From positions 1-40,534 of the forward strand of contig NZ_JAKEVM010000025.1 in assembly GCF_022398475.1 (NCBI RefSeq): a DNA stretch of 40,534 nucleotides, read 5' to 3'. The notes below the pieces were generated by a model. It was not told where the DNA came from. It saw nothing but the letters and a program-made list of their open reading frames with translations, and did no database searches. Position numbers and translations under genes: made by a program. Below, piece after piece: positions 23,909 through 32,936 of this stretch; within the stretch, counting starts at the first letter, position 1, and every line of letters starts with the position of its first letter. The DNA is from Pseudoalteromonas shioyasakiensis. Its GTDB lineage: Bacteria > Pseudomonadota > Gammaproteobacteria > Enterobacterales > Alteromonadaceae.

Positions 23909-24937
23909 ATGAGTAAGTTAACCAACCCAAGTTTACTATTGCTTCGTAATGAAGACGAACTTGTTGGGCAATCGATTTTAGTGGTTAACTTTGAGCAAGA
24001 TGGCTTTTTACGCGAACTTAAAGCGCTAAATCCCGACGCAAAAATTACTGCTTTCAGTTATAACCATGCAAATGCTATGTATGCCAGCAAAATAGCCGGT
24101 ATACATGCAGTGGTTGATCACACTATTCCAAATAATAACTACGATTTAGTTATCTACTATTATCCAAAAGCAAAGCCAGAAGCACAAATGTGCCTTGATA
24201 ACATTCGTGCTGTTTGTCATCAAGATGCGCAACTATTTGTAGTAGGTGAAAATAAAAGCGGTGTTAAATCAGCAGAGAAACAACTTAAAGACCACTGTGG
24301 TTTTAGTAACAAAATCGATAGTGCCAAGCACTGTATTCTGTATTTATTCTATGAGCTTACGCTAAACGATAACTTTGCTATCAGCCGTTACCACAAACAA
24401 TTCCAAGTAAAAGCCGGCGATATTGAATTTACTGCGATCAGTGTTCCAGGCGTATTTAACCACGGTGCGCTTGATGTAGGCACTGCGGTACTTCTGAATA
24501 ATGCGCCAACTGTTAGCAAGGGTAAAGTACTCGACTTTGCTTGTGGCGCTGGCATTATTGCTACTTACTTAGGTTTAAAGCAGCCTGAGCTTGAATTTGT
24601 ATGTAGCGATGTAAGTGCTCTTGCAACTTACGCCACTGAGCAAACACTTGCGTTAAATGACCTCAAAGGCCAAGCAATTTTGAGTGATGGCTTAACTGAT
24701 ATTAATGGTAAATTTGACCTAATCATCAGTAATCCACCGTTCCATACGGGGATTGCCACAGATTACACCATTGCCGAAGCATTTCTTAGCTCAGCAAAGC
24801 AACACTTGAGCAAGCAAGGTAAATTGACCATAGTTGCAAACAGCTTCTTAAAATACCCACCGATTTTAGAAGCACAATTTGGCCAATACAGCACAGATTT
24901 CAAAAATACTAAATTTGCCGTTTACTCAGCTAAATAA
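23909..24937 (+). CDS. rsmC: RsmC, 16S rRNA (guanine-1207-N2)-methyltransferase
   Basis: A 342-residue methyltransferase for m2G1207 of 16S rRNA, acting on the assembled 30S subunit. The typical tandem is seen: an N-terminal degenerate methyltransferase half (1-160) and a C-terminal catalytic half with the SAM motif VLDFACGAGIIATYL (about 209-223) and the N2-guanine signature IISNPPFHTG (about 273-282). Length matches E. coli RsmC (343). Probably co-transcribed with trmB. The distal AT-rich 118 bases (24938-25055) should hold the next promoter. Confidence 0.94.
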   Translation: MSKLTNPSLLLLRNEDELVGQSILVVNFEQDGFLRELKALNPDAKITAFSYNHANAMYASKIAGIHAVVDHTIPNNNYDLVIYYYPKAKPEAQMCLDNIRAVCHQDAQLFVVGENKSGVKSAEKQLKDHCGFSNKIDSAKHCILYLFYELTLNDNFAISRYHKQFQVKAGDIEFTAISVPGVFNHGALDVGTAVLLNNAPTVSKGKVLDFACGAGIIATYLGLKQPELEFVCSDVSALATYATEQTLALNDLKGQAILSDGLTDINGKFDLIISNPPFHTGIATDYTIAEAFLSSAKQHLSKQGKLTIVANSFLKYPPILEAQFGQYSTDFKNTKFAVYSAK

Positions 24938-25055
24938 AAGTTGAGTAAATAGCTTATTCGTAGCAAAAATATTTTTTAAAATATTTAGTTACTTTCAAAT
25001 GTCTTTGCTAGACTAAACTCTTACTAATAACAAAAATTCTGGCCTTCTATAGCGC

Positions 25056-26678
25056 ATGCCGATATTTTCGACACAAACAAGTATTCGTAAAGCGTTGACC
25101 AATGCGGTAATGCTAGTCACTGCATTATGCTTGTCTTTGTCTATTTCTATTTCGACTTATCTAGACGTAAAAGAACAAAAAGCGCTGATTGTCGATAAAA
25201 TCTCTATCCTATCGAAAATAATTGCCTACAACGCCCAAATCACCGTGTTATTTGACGATAACGAGACCGAATCTGAGCGCTTAAAGTCATTTGAATCTGT
25301 GCCGCTTATTAAAAATATCCATATTTATTCAATCGATGAGTTATCAAACGAGCCAGTATTTTTTAGTAGCTTTAATGCCAACCGAACCCCACCAGTACCC
25401 ATTAAGGTTGGCAGCATAGATAGCCTGTTAGAGCCACGCTTCACAGATAAAGATATAGAGCTAATAACGCCTATCGTATACGAAGGCGACACTATAGGTT
25501 ACGTGTATATTCGCGGCGGCTTAGACAGGTTAAACCAATATATCAATCGTAAAATTATCATTGATATTTTACTCACCTTGTTCGTTTTAGTTCTGGTGTA
25601 CTTTGTTGCTAGACGTATTCAAAAACGCATTGCAAACCCTATTGATGAGCTAAGTAACCTACTGCAAGACGTGTCGAAAAACCATAACTATGATACTCGC
25701 GCACAAAAAACCAATATTGATGAAATAAACCAGCTAGCGGGCAGCTTAAATATCATGCTCTCGCGCACTCAAAAACAAATTGAGCGCCACGAAAAAGACA
25801 AACAAGAAATAAAACAACTTAACCAAAGCCTTGAAGAAAAAGTAAATCAACGAACAATCGCATTACGTGAGGCTAACCAAGAGCTGCTCAATACCCTTGA
25901 GCGTATGCACCAATACCAAAACCAAATCGTCGAAAATGAGAAAATGGCGTCACTGGGGCAAATGGTTGCAGGTGTTGCTCATGAGGTTAACACGCCTATT
26001 GGGTTAGGTATTACAGGCTCAACCCTGTTACGTGACAAGCTGGCAGAAATTCACGCGCAGTTTGAACAAAAAACTTTAACTTCAGCACACTTAAAACGCT
26101 TTATTAATGACGGCATTGAAAACCTCGATCTTATCTATCGCAATCTTAACCGTGCAGCAGAGCTCGTATCTAGCTTTAAAAAGGTGGCGGTTAATCAAGA
26201 TGTAGAAGTCAGCACCAAAATCAATTTAAATGATTTATTAAATGATGTGGTGATGTCGATGCGCTCAGAGATTCAGTATCGTAATCCTAAAATTACGATT
26301 AACTGTAGCAATGACGTTAGTATTGAAACCAAATCGGGGCCGTTACAACAAGTACTACAACAGCTGCTAAGCAACTCTGTTATACATGCATTTAGCGATA
26401 ACCAAGATAATGAAATCACCTTTAATGTTGATCGCAACGAAAGTAGCTTGAGTATTCATTACTTCGATAATGGTATTGGCGTTGAGAAATCAATTCGCAA
26501 ACGTATTTTTGACCCATTTGTAACCACAAAACGTGGTGAAGGTGGCAGTGGTTTGGGCATGCACCTAGTTTATAACTTAGTGACTCAAGCACTTGGTGGT
26601 AGCATCGTATACGATGAACTATCTGACGAAGGGGCTCACTTTATTATTACTCTGCCATTGCAAGAAGGTGCAGCGTAA
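25056..26678 (+). CDS. CHASE8-like HAMP sensor histidine kinase paired with YfiR
   Basis: A 540-residue membrane histidine kinase. Seen: TM1 (about 13-33), a periplasmic domain with wording typical of CHASE8 (SKIIAYNAQITVLFDDNE at the start and TPIVYEGDTIGYVYIRGGLD at the end), TM2 (about 168-184), HAMP (185-238), a coiled coil (238-295), a dimerisation helix with GVAHEVNTPIGL (His309), and HATPase with LLSNSVIHAF, DNGIGV and GEGGSGLGMHLV. It has no receiver or HPt. The stop overlaps the start of the YfiR-family gene (TAATG). CHASE8-HAMP is the sensor of the diguanylate cyclase YfiN, which YfiR represses in Pseudomonas; here the output is a kinase. Its cognate response regulator is unknown. 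Confidence 0.85.
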   Translation: MPIFSTQTSIRKALTNAVMLVTALCLSLSISISTYLDVKEQKALIVDKISILSKIIAYNAQITVLFDDNETESERLKSFESVPLIKNIHIYSIDELSNEPVFFSSFNANRTPPVPIKVGSIDSLLEPRFTDKDIELITPIVYEGDTIGYVYIRGGLDRLNQYINRKIIIDILLTLFVLVLVYFVARRIQKRIANPIDELSNLLQDVSKNHNYDTRAQKTNIDEINQLAGSLNIMLSRTQKQIERHEKDKQEIKQLNQSLEEKVNQRTIALREANQELLNTLERMHQYQNQIVENEKMASLGQMVAGVAHEVNTPIGLGITGSTLLRDKLAEIHAQFEQKTLTSAHLKRFINDGIENLDLIYRNLNRAAELVSSFKKVAVNQDVEVSTKINLNDLLNDVVMSMRSEIQYRNPKITINCSNDVSIETKSGPLQQVLQQLLSNSVIHAFSDNQDNEITFNVDRNESSLSIHYFDNGIGVEKSIRKRIFDPFVTTKRGEGGSGLGMHLVYNLVTQALGGSIVYDELSDEGAHFIITLPLQEGAA

Positions 26679-27199
26679 TGAGATTAGTGAGTTGTATCTT
26701 ATTAGCTTTGCTTGTTGTATGCCCTGCATTTGCCAAATCACCGGACCAAGTTAAATCAGCCTTTTTGTATCAAATTGCTAAGTTCACGAAGTTTAATGAC
26801 CAAGTGAACCCTCCTCCTATTTCATTCTGTTTTTATGACTTAGATAAAGGTCCAGGGGCGTTCCTTAAAGATAGAAATGAACTGCAAATTAACAAAAAAC
26901 CAATTAACGTTATATTAGTGAAAAAAACCCAGCAAATTTCTGAACTTTCTCAAGTTTGTGATATCACATACATTGATGAAACATTAGAAAATGATATACT
27001 TCCACTTTGGACCGATACAATTTCATTGGATACTTTAACAATAGGTGAAAGTATCAGCTTTTTAGAAAATGGCGGTATAGCCTCTCTGGTTCAAGAAGGA
27101 AATAAAATCCGACTGTATATCAATAAGCAGCACGTATTGCAGCATAACTTTAAAGTGCAATCTCGATTGTTAGCTATGGCTAAGTTTTATCCAAATTGA
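26678..27199 (+). CDS. YfiR-family periplasmic protein (DUF4154)
   Basis: A 173-residue exported protein. The signal peptide (1-19) ends PAFA. The mature part begins SPDQVKSAFLYQIAKFTKF, the family hallmark, and keeps one cysteine pair (Cys51, Cys94) in the positions of a conserved YfiR disulfide; the second pair known in Pseudomonas YfiR is absent. In P. aeruginosa YfiR binds the periplasmic domain of YfiN and keeps it off until the disulfide is reduced or cell-wall stress acts. Translational coupling to the kinase gene suggests YfiR here gates that kinase. No YfiB-like lipoprotein is adjacent. Confidence 0.85.
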   Translation: MRLVSCILLALLVVCPAFAKSPDQVKSAFLYQIAKFTKFNDQVNPPPISFCFYDLDKGPGAFLKDRNELQINKKPINVILVKKTQQISELSQVCDITYIDETLENDILPLWTDTISLDTLTIGESISFLENGGIASLVQEGNKIRLYINKQHVLQHNFKVQSRLLAMAKFYPN

Positions 27200-27205
27200 T
27201 TTTAC

Positions 27206-27272
27206 TTGTTAACAATTGGATCTAATCCTATAATCTCTAGTATTCGGTTTTGCTTGATAATACCGAATTTTT
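27206..27272 (+). promoter_or_regulatory. arcA promoter with a hairpin at the predicted transcript start
   Basis: TTGTTA (27206-27211), a 17-base spacer and a perfect TATAAT (27229-27234) predict transcription from about 27240. A hairpin ATTCGGT/ACCGAAT (27242-27268) followed by TTTTT begins there. It may be the terminator of the upstream kinase-yfiR operon, a 5' stem-loop on arcA mRNA, or both. The arcA ATG is at 27305 after an AAGG Shine-Dalgarno. Confidence 0.6.
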
Positions 27273-27304
27273 GTAAATAAAATTTCCGAAAAGGTTAATA
27301 TACA

Positions 27305-28021
27305 ATGCAAACGCCAGTCATTCTGATCGTAGAGGATGAAGACGTAACTCGACTAAACCTCGTTAGTTTATTTGAAGCTGAAGGTTACAAAGTTATTGAA
27401 GCCATTGATGGCGATGATATGCATGACAAGCTTACAAATAATGATGATGTGAACCTTGTAGTTATGGACATCAACCTACCAGGTAAAAACGGGCTAATCT
27501 TAGCGCGTGAATTACGTCAAAAACGTAACGTTGGTTTAATTTTCTTAACAGGTCGTGACAACGACGTTGATCGCATTTTAGGTCTTGAGATTGGTGCTGA
27601 TGATTACATCACAAAACCATTCAACCCTCGCGAATTAACTATTCGTGCTCGTAACCTTATTTCGCGCACAGCTCTAGGTGGCGAAGAAGCGAATATCGAA
27701 ACAAATGGTGTTATCACATTTAACGGTTGGGAACTTGATGAAAACAGCCGTTGTTTAACATCTCCAAGCGGCGACGCTAAACGTTTACCTAAAGGTGAAT
27801 ACCGCGCGCTACGCTTAATGCTTGACTCACCGGGCCGTATCTTCAGCCGTGAGCAATTAATCAAGCACATGACTGGCCGTGAGCTTCGCGCTAACGACCG
27901 TACTGTAGACGTAACAATTCGTCGTATCAGAAAACACTTTGAAAGCGATAACAGCACATCTGAGCTGATCAGCACCATCCATGGTGAAGGCTATCGCTTC
28001 ATTGGTAAAATCGACAGCTAA
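27305..28021 (+). CDS. arcA: ArcA, redox response regulator
   Basis: A 238-residue OmpR-type response regulator that controls respiratory and TCA-cycle genes when phosphorylated by ArcB. The receiver domain (1-120) has the acidic pair near 10-13, the phosphorylatable Asp55 in [12 protein letters not shown] (Asp54 in E. coli; one residue is inserted here), and [17 protein letters not shown], close to E. coli word for word. The winged-helix DNA-binding domain (about 140-235) has MTGREL and [17 protein letters not shown], also ArcA-specific. It converges on arcB with only six bases between stop codons, whereas in E. coli the two genes are unlinked. Confidence 0.96.
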   Translation: MQTPVILIVEDEDVTRLNLVSLFEAEGYKVIEAIDGDDMHDKLTNNDDVNLVVMDINLPGKNGLILARELRQKRNVGLIFLTGRDNDVDRILGLEIGADDYITKPFNPRELTIRARNLISRTALGGEEANIETNGVITFNGWELDENSRCLTSPSGDAKRLPKGEYRALRLMLDSPGRIFSREQLIKHMTGRELRANDRTVDVTIRRIRKHFESDNSTSELISTIHGEGYRFIGKIDS

Positions 28022-28027
28022 TTAGAA

Positions 28028-30355
28028 TTAATCTTCTAACTGTTGTAAGAATAATTGGAGGGCGTCACGCCCTTCATTTATTTTCACTGCGAGTTCATCA
28101 AGCCACTGTTGTAACTCTTCACTACTTTCTTCAAGCGCGCCATGTTCCATCTTCTTAGCATGTAACTGCACATCGTTTAAACCTACAGAGCCAGCTGCAC
28201 CTTTTAATTTATGTGCCACCGATTTGTACTCTTCTCTATCATCTGCCGCTAACGCATCTGCCAGCTCAGTTTGGTACTGAGGATTTAACTTATTAAATAA
28301 CTCACAACTGCGATTAAAGATAACCAGCCCCATTGAGCCTACAAAGTCTTCGATGGTTTCTATATCGAGCAGCTCAACGCGAATACCCGATAAATCTTTT
28401 TCAGTCACAGCTTTGATTGGCTCAGGCTGACAGTTTTGTTGCTGCTTGATATCAAATAACTCACCGAGCATTTTATCGAGTTTAGTGGTATTGATAGGCT
28501 TAGCGAGTGCACCTTGAATATTAATACCTACAAGCTCTTCTTCGGCGCTGCGCACGTTGGCAGTTAAGGCAACGATTGGTAAGTTATCAAAGTGTTCATC
28601 GTCACGAATTTGACGAGCAACTTCATCACCATTGATATCAGGTAATTGCATATCAAGTAAAACTAGGTCTAAGTCATCTTCTGTGTAGACAAACGACAGC
28701 GCATCCTCACCAGTTTCAGCCCAAATAACTTCGTGACCACGCTGCTCAAGTAAGTTAGTAGCAATTTCAGCATTTAGCGGCACATCTTCCACTAAAAGAA
28801 TGTTTAAGCTGCGTACCGCATAACTTTGCTCGGTAGGCGCAATACAAAGCTTAAGCGGTATTTCAACAACAAAAACACTGCCCTCACCTTCAGTACTGCT
28901 GACATTAATTTCACCTTTCATTGCGCTAACAAGTGCTTTTGTTACCGCAAGGCCGATACCAGAGCCAATAGCATTGGTACCGTTAATATCTGGTGCTTTG
29001 TAGTACATGTCAAAAATACGATGCAGCTGCTCTTGTGGAATACCTTGCCCCGTGTCGCTCACACGCATCACTAACCACGGACCATCGGCACGATTCTCAC
29101 GACGACATTCAAGCTCTACATGGCCTTGCTGAGTAAACTTAACGGCATTATTGATAAGGTTCCAAACAACTTGGCGTAAACGGGTCGGATCAAGAGATGC
29201 GTAAACATCCAGTGTGCCTTTACGTTTAATATTGAACTCAAGGCCTTTTTGTTCAGCAATTAAGCCTGCAAAATTCACTACGTCATTAATAAAGTCGGCC
29301 ACATTGACTGAGTCAGCAACAATATCGAGCTGCTCACGGTCAATTTTATCCAAGTCGATAATATCGTTAAAAATATTGCCAAGGGTCTCGGCACTTGAAA
29401 ACACCGTGTTACACCAACTACGTTGCTGTTTATCGAGTTCAGTATCAAGTAGCATGCGGGTTAAACCCACAATACCGTTAAGCGGCGTTCTTAATTCATG
29501 GCTTAAAGTTGCAATGAATTTCCCTTTATCTTTATAAGCTGCTTCAAGGGCTTGTGCTGCTTCTTTACGACTGGTGATATCACGGCCAAAGGCAAGTAAA
29601 CCTATGTACTCACCTTTTTCATTAATAAAAGGTAACTTACGCATTTCAAACCAGCGCTTTTCACCATCAACGGGGTATTCAACGTCAAGCGTCAGAGCTT
29701 GATGGGTTTGAGATACTTTTTTGTCGGTGCGCAGTACTTCTGGTAAATAATCACTTGGGTAGATTTCTTCGACACTTTTACCAATTAGCTCATCGCTAGT
29801 TTTACCTATCACTTGTTCAAACATTTTATTACAGCCAGCAAATACACCATTGTTATCGCGGTAATAAAATAAATCGGGAGATGAGTCGACAATAGAGCGC
29901 AATAGCATGCCTTGTTGCGCAAGCTCTTGTTGGGTTTTCTTACGCTCGGCGATTTCGCGTCTAAGTTCTTCTATTGCTCTGTGTTTGGCATGAAACGCCA
30001 TTTTACGCTCATCAATCTCTTCGTTTAAGCGACTGATATTGTCTTTTAGTGTTTGGTTGAGCAGTTTTTCTTGTTTGGTTGCGCTATCTAGGTAGCTATA
30101 AGAAGCTTCTAATTGGCGAATTGAGTTGAGCAGTACAGTTATTAAAATCGGCGATACCACCGCAGTGAAGAACATCACCGCTAAAACATCAACTAAAGTT
30201 ACCGTTCCAACTGCTACATAATAAAACATGCACGATAAGATCAGCGACATGACCAATAATAAGGCATAACAGGCAGCGGCAGTTTTAAACTCACCATACT
30301 TAGAAATAAAGCTTGAGAGTGTGCGAGCCCACGGACTCAAAGAAGAATCAATCAT
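28028..30355 (-). CDS. arcB: ArcB, aerobic respiration control hybrid kinase
   Basis: A 775-residue tripartite kinase that senses quinone redox state and feeds ArcA. Order: two TM helices (about 25-50 and 57-78), coiled coil (about 85-145), PAS (about 150-262), HisKA with TLSHELRTPLNG (His286), HATPase, receiver with LLDMQLPDING (Asp568) and HPt with VAHKLKGAAGSVG (His715), a full phosphorelay as in E. coli (His292, Asp576, His717). Of the two redox cysteines used by E. coli ArcB in the PAS, the first is kept (Cys175 in FAGCN, aligned to Cys180) but the second is Trp235 (E. coli Cys241). No operon partners. Confidence 0.95.
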   Translation of the reverse strand: MIDSSLSPWARTLSSFISKYGEFKTAAACYALLLVMSLILSCMFYYVAVGTVTLVDVLAVMFFTAVVSPILITVLLNSIRQLEASYSYLDSATKQEKLLNQTLKDNISRLNEEIDERKMAFHAKHRAIEELRREIAERKKTQQELAQQGMLLRSIVDSSPDLFYYRDNNGVFAGCNKMFEQVIGKTSDELIGKSVEEIYPSDYLPEVLRTDKKVSQTHQALTLDVEYPVDGEKRWFEMRKLPFINEKGEYIGLLAFGRDITSRKEAAQALEAAYKDKGKFIATLSHELRTPLNGIVGLTRMLLDTELDKQQRSWCNTVFSSAETLGNIFNDIIDLDKIDREQLDIVADSVNVADFINDVVNFAGLIAEQKGLEFNIKRKGTLDVYASLDPTRLRQVVWNLINNAVKFTQQGHVELECRRENRADGPWLVMRVSDTGQGIPQEQLHRIFDMYYKAPDINGTNAIGSGIGLAVTKALVSAMKGEINVSSTEGEGSVFVVEIPLKLCIAPTEQSYAVRSLNILLVEDVPLNAEIATNLLEQRGHEVIWAETGEDALSFVYTEDDLDLVLLDMQLPDINGDEVARQIRDDEHFDNLPIVALTANVRSAEEELVGINIQGALAKPINTTKLDKMLGELFDIKQQQNCQPEPIKAVTEKDLSGIRVELLDIETIEDFVGSMGLVIFNRSCELFNKLNPQYQTELADALAADDREEYKSVAHKLKGAAGSVGLNDVQLHAKKMEHGALEESSEELQQWLDELAVKINEGRDALQLFLQQLED

Positions 30356-30528
30356 ATATAAAGCTTAGGCACATAATCGAAAAAAAACAGCATAGCTAAT
30401 TTTATCACTATTCCTTTAGAAATATTCATATTGTGCGATAAACATAGAATTTTTTCATCAACGCCGCTTTTTTATATTTTTTCATGTAAAATACCGCGCT
30501 TTAATAATTGCAAAGAATGAGTATTACC

Positions 30529-31449
30529 ATGCAAACCACAATGCCAGATATTGCTGATACGGCTCCCGCCTTACAAACAGGTAAATTAGACTGGGTTGGC
30601 ATGGGCGAAATTGAACTTCCTTTCATTTTTGAAACTCGCAATATTGCCCCTGTAAATGTAATTGCCAAAGCGCGAGCTTTTGTAAACTTGCATAAAGAAG
30701 ACGCAAAAGGCATTCATATGTCGCGTTTATTTTTAGCTCTTGATACCTTATCAACCGAGCAGCAAGTTAATCCGCAAACTCTCAAGCAAGCACTTGATGC
30801 CTTTATTAGCAGCCATGATGATTTAAGTGACCAAGCACAAATCGAATTTAAATTTGAGCTACCTCTGCGTCGTAAATCTTTATTAAGTGGCAAAGTAGGT
30901 TGGAAAAACTACCCTGTTCATTTGATCGCTAAGATCAACCAAGGCACTGTAAGTTTTGAGTTAATGGTTGATGTTACTTACTCGTCAACATGCCCATGTT
31001 CAGCGGCTCTTGCTCGTCAATTAATTCAAAATGCCTTTAGCGAAAAGTTTGCAGAGCAAAATATTGATAAGCAAACTGTTTTAGAATGGCTAGGCACAAC
31101 TGACGGCATTGTTGCTACACCACACTCACAACGTTCAATTGCAAACGTGAAAGTAAAGCTCGACAGCAAAATTGACAGTTTTGATGTAGTTGGCTTAATT
31201 GATGCTTTAGAAGCTGAGCTAAAAACGCCAGTACAAGCGGCAGTTAAGCGTGAAGATGAGCAAGAGTTTGCCCGCTTAAATGGTCAAAACCTCATGTTCT
31301 GCGAAGATGCTGCTCGTAAAATTAAAGGTTTACTTGAACAGCAAAGCTACGCAGATTATTGGCTGCAAATAAACCACTATGAATCACTTCATGCCCACGA
31401 CGCAGTAGCTATCGCTGTTAAAGGGGTTGCTGGCGGATACACGGCTTAA
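30529..31449 (+). CDS. folE2: GTP cyclohydrolase FolE2 (type IB)
   Basis: A 306-residue enzyme converting GTP to 7,8-dihydroneopterin triphosphate, first step of folate and queuosine synthesis, metal-flexible compared with FolE. Seen: the N-terminal [30 protein letters not shown], and the [13 protein letters not shown] motif (about 157-169) with the active-site Cys. ATG 30529 is favoured by a TGAG Shine-Dalgarno 7 bases ahead; ATG 30517 (four residues longer) and TTG 30508 are in frame and possible. FolE2 is often Zur-controlled and induced by zinc lack; I see no clear Zur palindrome in 30356-30528, so it may be constitutive here. Confidence 0.92.
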   Translation: MQTTMPDIADTAPALQTGKLDWVGMGEIELPFIFETRNIAPVNVIAKARAFVNLHKEDAKGIHMSRLFLALDTLSTEQQVNPQTLKQALDAFISSHDDLSDQAQIEFKFELPLRRKSLLSGKVGWKNYPVHLIAKINQGTVSFELMVDVTYSSTCPCSAALARQLIQNAFSEKFAEQNIDKQTVLEWLGTTDGIVATPHSQRSIANVKVKLDSKIDSFDVVGLIDALEAELKTPVQAAVKREDEQEFARLNGQNLMFCEDAARKIKGLLEQQSYADYWLQINHYESLHAHDAVAIAVKGVAGGYTA

Positions 31450-31530
31450 AGATTTCGGGTGACTTCACACACTTAGGCACGCTAATTGCTAGTAATTTTC
31501 AGTGTCAATTTGTTGTTGTGGAGTTACCGT

Positions 31531-32124
31531 ATGGAATTCGCTTTATTATCAATTTTAGTATTAGTCGTAGTAGCCTCTGTTGTTGCGTCAAAGTTTACCG
31601 ATGAAGGCGGAAACCCTTATCCTTTCACTCGTAAGCAAACTGTTTTTACGCAAGTTGAGAGTGCTTTTTTACATCTTCTAGAACGTGCTGTAGGCGACCA
31701 ATATAAAATCGTCAGCCGCGTTAAACTCATTGATTTAATCGACTGTAAGCAAGGCTTATCTGTCAAAGCTAAGCGCGCTGCAATGGCTAAAGCCAAAAAC
31801 AAACAATTAGATTACGTGCTTATCGACAAAGACAAACTTACTATTGTTGCCGCCGTTGATTTAGTCAATAACACCAACCGCGACGGCCATAAAGCACAAC
31901 GTGACTGGTTTGTTAGTGGCGCGTTAGAAGCGGCAGGCATCCCGCATATTCGCATGAAGGTAAAATCAGGTTATCAACCAAGAGAAGTGCGTGATGCAAT
32001 CATGTTTAAACTTGGTAAACCTGCAGCAGCGCCTGCAAGACCTGCACGCAACCGCGTTACTAAACCTGCGGTATTATCACCATCACAAGCAAAAGCACAC
32101 TCTACGGCGCTTGCAGAAATATAA
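31531..32124 (+). CDS. DUF2726 membrane-anchored protein
   Basis: A 197-residue protein with one N-terminal membrane helix (about 2-17) and a DUF2726 domain (about 35-160): KQTVFTQVESAFLHLLERAVGD, KQLDYVLIDKDKLTIVAAVDLVN, and a late GIPHIRMKVKSGYQPREVRDAI. The domain recalls PD-(D/E)XK nuclease folds (acidic residues before IVAAVDL), but activity has not been shown to my knowledge. A basic Pro/Ala-rich tail follows. ATG 31531 is chosen because GGAG lies 7 bases upstream; an in-frame TTG at 31486 would bury the membrane helix. A terminator follows at 32142. Confidence 0.8.
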   Translation: MEFALLSILVLVVVASVVASKFTDEGGNPYPFTRKQTVFTQVESAFLHLLERAVGDQYKIVSRVKLIDLIDCKQGLSVKAKRAAMAKAKNKQLDYVLIDKDKLTIVAAVDLVNNTNRDGHKAQRDWFVSGALEAAGIPHIRMKVKSGYQPREVRDAIMFKLGKPAAAPARPARNRVTKPAVLSPSQAKAHSTALAEI

Positions 32125-32141
32125 CCTGTCATAATATTGGC

Positions 32142-32169
32142 AAAAGCAGACTTTAAGGTCTGCTTTTTT
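32142..32169 (+). terminator. Terminator of the DUF2726 gene
   Basis: AAAGCAGAC/GTCTGCTTT stem with a six-base loop and a T run, 18 bases after the stop. Confidence 0.88.
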
Positions 32170-32191
32170 GTTTGTTTCAGGCATTTTTAGG

Positions 32192-32197
32192 TATAAT
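32192..32197 (+). promoter_or_regulatory. Putative -10 of mtnN
   Basis: A perfect TATAAT just after the terminator and 30 bases before the mtnN ATG; the -35 is weak. It argues against the longer in-frame start at 32168, which would overlap it. Confidence 0.5.
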
Positions 32198-32227
32198 CAT
32201 CCTATTCAATCTAAGGAATCAAATATT

Positions 32228-32935
32228 ATGCACGTTGGTATTATTGGCGCGATGGAGCCAGAAGTAAAAATCTTACGCGAAGCAATGGTAAACCCAAGCA
32301 TCATGACTAAAGCTGGTTTTACCTTTTACACCGGTGAACTAGCGGGTAACACAGTTACTTTAGTTCAATCTGGTATTGGTAAAGTGGCTTCTGCAGTAGC
32401 AACAACACTACTAATCGATAACTTCAGTCCAGATTGTGTGATCAACACAGGTTCTGCAGGTGGTTTTGAGCCATCGCTAAATGTAGGCGATGTGGTTATT
32501 TCTTCAGAAGTTCGTCACCATGATGTAGACGTAACTGCATTCGGTTACGAAATCGGTCAAGTACCACAAATGCCAGCTGGCTTTGCTGCGCACCCTAAAC
32601 TGATTGAAGCGGCAGAGCAAAGCGTAAGTCAAATCAGCGATGTTAAAACCATGATTGGCCTAATTTGTACTGGTGATTCATTCATGTGTGACCCGGTACG
32701 AATTGAAAAAACACGTGCTGAATTCCCAACTATGCTTGCAGTAGAAATGGAAGGTGCAGCAATTGCACAAGCTTGTCATGTGCTAGAAACACCATTTGTT
32801 GTTATTCGTTCAATGTCTGACATTGCTGGCAAAGAGTCGCCGCAATCATTTGAAGAGTATATCGAAACGGCATCTATCAACTCATCTAAAATGGTTGTTG
32901 CTCTTTTAGAGAAGCTAACATCGGTGAGTTTATAA
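32228..32935 (+). CDS. mtnN: MtnN, 5'-methylthioadenosine/S-adenosylhomocysteine nucleosidase
   Basis: A 235-residue cytosolic hydrolase that cleaves adenine from methylthioadenosine, S-adenosylhomocysteine and 5'-deoxyadenosine, recycling SAM by-products and feeding AI-2 synthesis where LuxS is present. Seen: IIGAMEPEV with the catalytic Glu near residue 12, [37 protein letters not shown] (about 172-181) and IRSMSDIAG with the catalytic Asp (about 196). Start ATG 32228 follows AAGGA by 9 bases and gives the usual family length. The next gene starts one base after its stop, so they are coupled. Confidence 0.95.
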   Translation: MHVGIIGAMEPEVKILREAMVNPSIMTKAGFTFYTGELAGNTVTLVQSGIGKVASAVATTLLIDNFSPDCVINTGSAGGFEPSLNVGDVVISSEVRHHDVDVTAFGYEIGQVPQMPAGFAAHPKLIEAAEQSVSQISDVKTMIGLICTGDSFMCDPVRIEKTRAEFPTMLAVEMEGAAIAQACHVLETPFVVIRSMSDIAGKESPQSFEEYIETASINSSKMVVALLEKLTSVSL

Positions 32936-32936
32936 G

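Noticed and set aside
31486..31530. Upstream TTG start for the DUF2726 protein
   Set aside because: The ATG at 31531 has a good Shine-Dalgarno, and the extension would precede the membrane helix without family support.
32168..32227. Upstream start for MtnN
   Set aside because: It would lie in the terminator tail and over the TATAAT promoter element.
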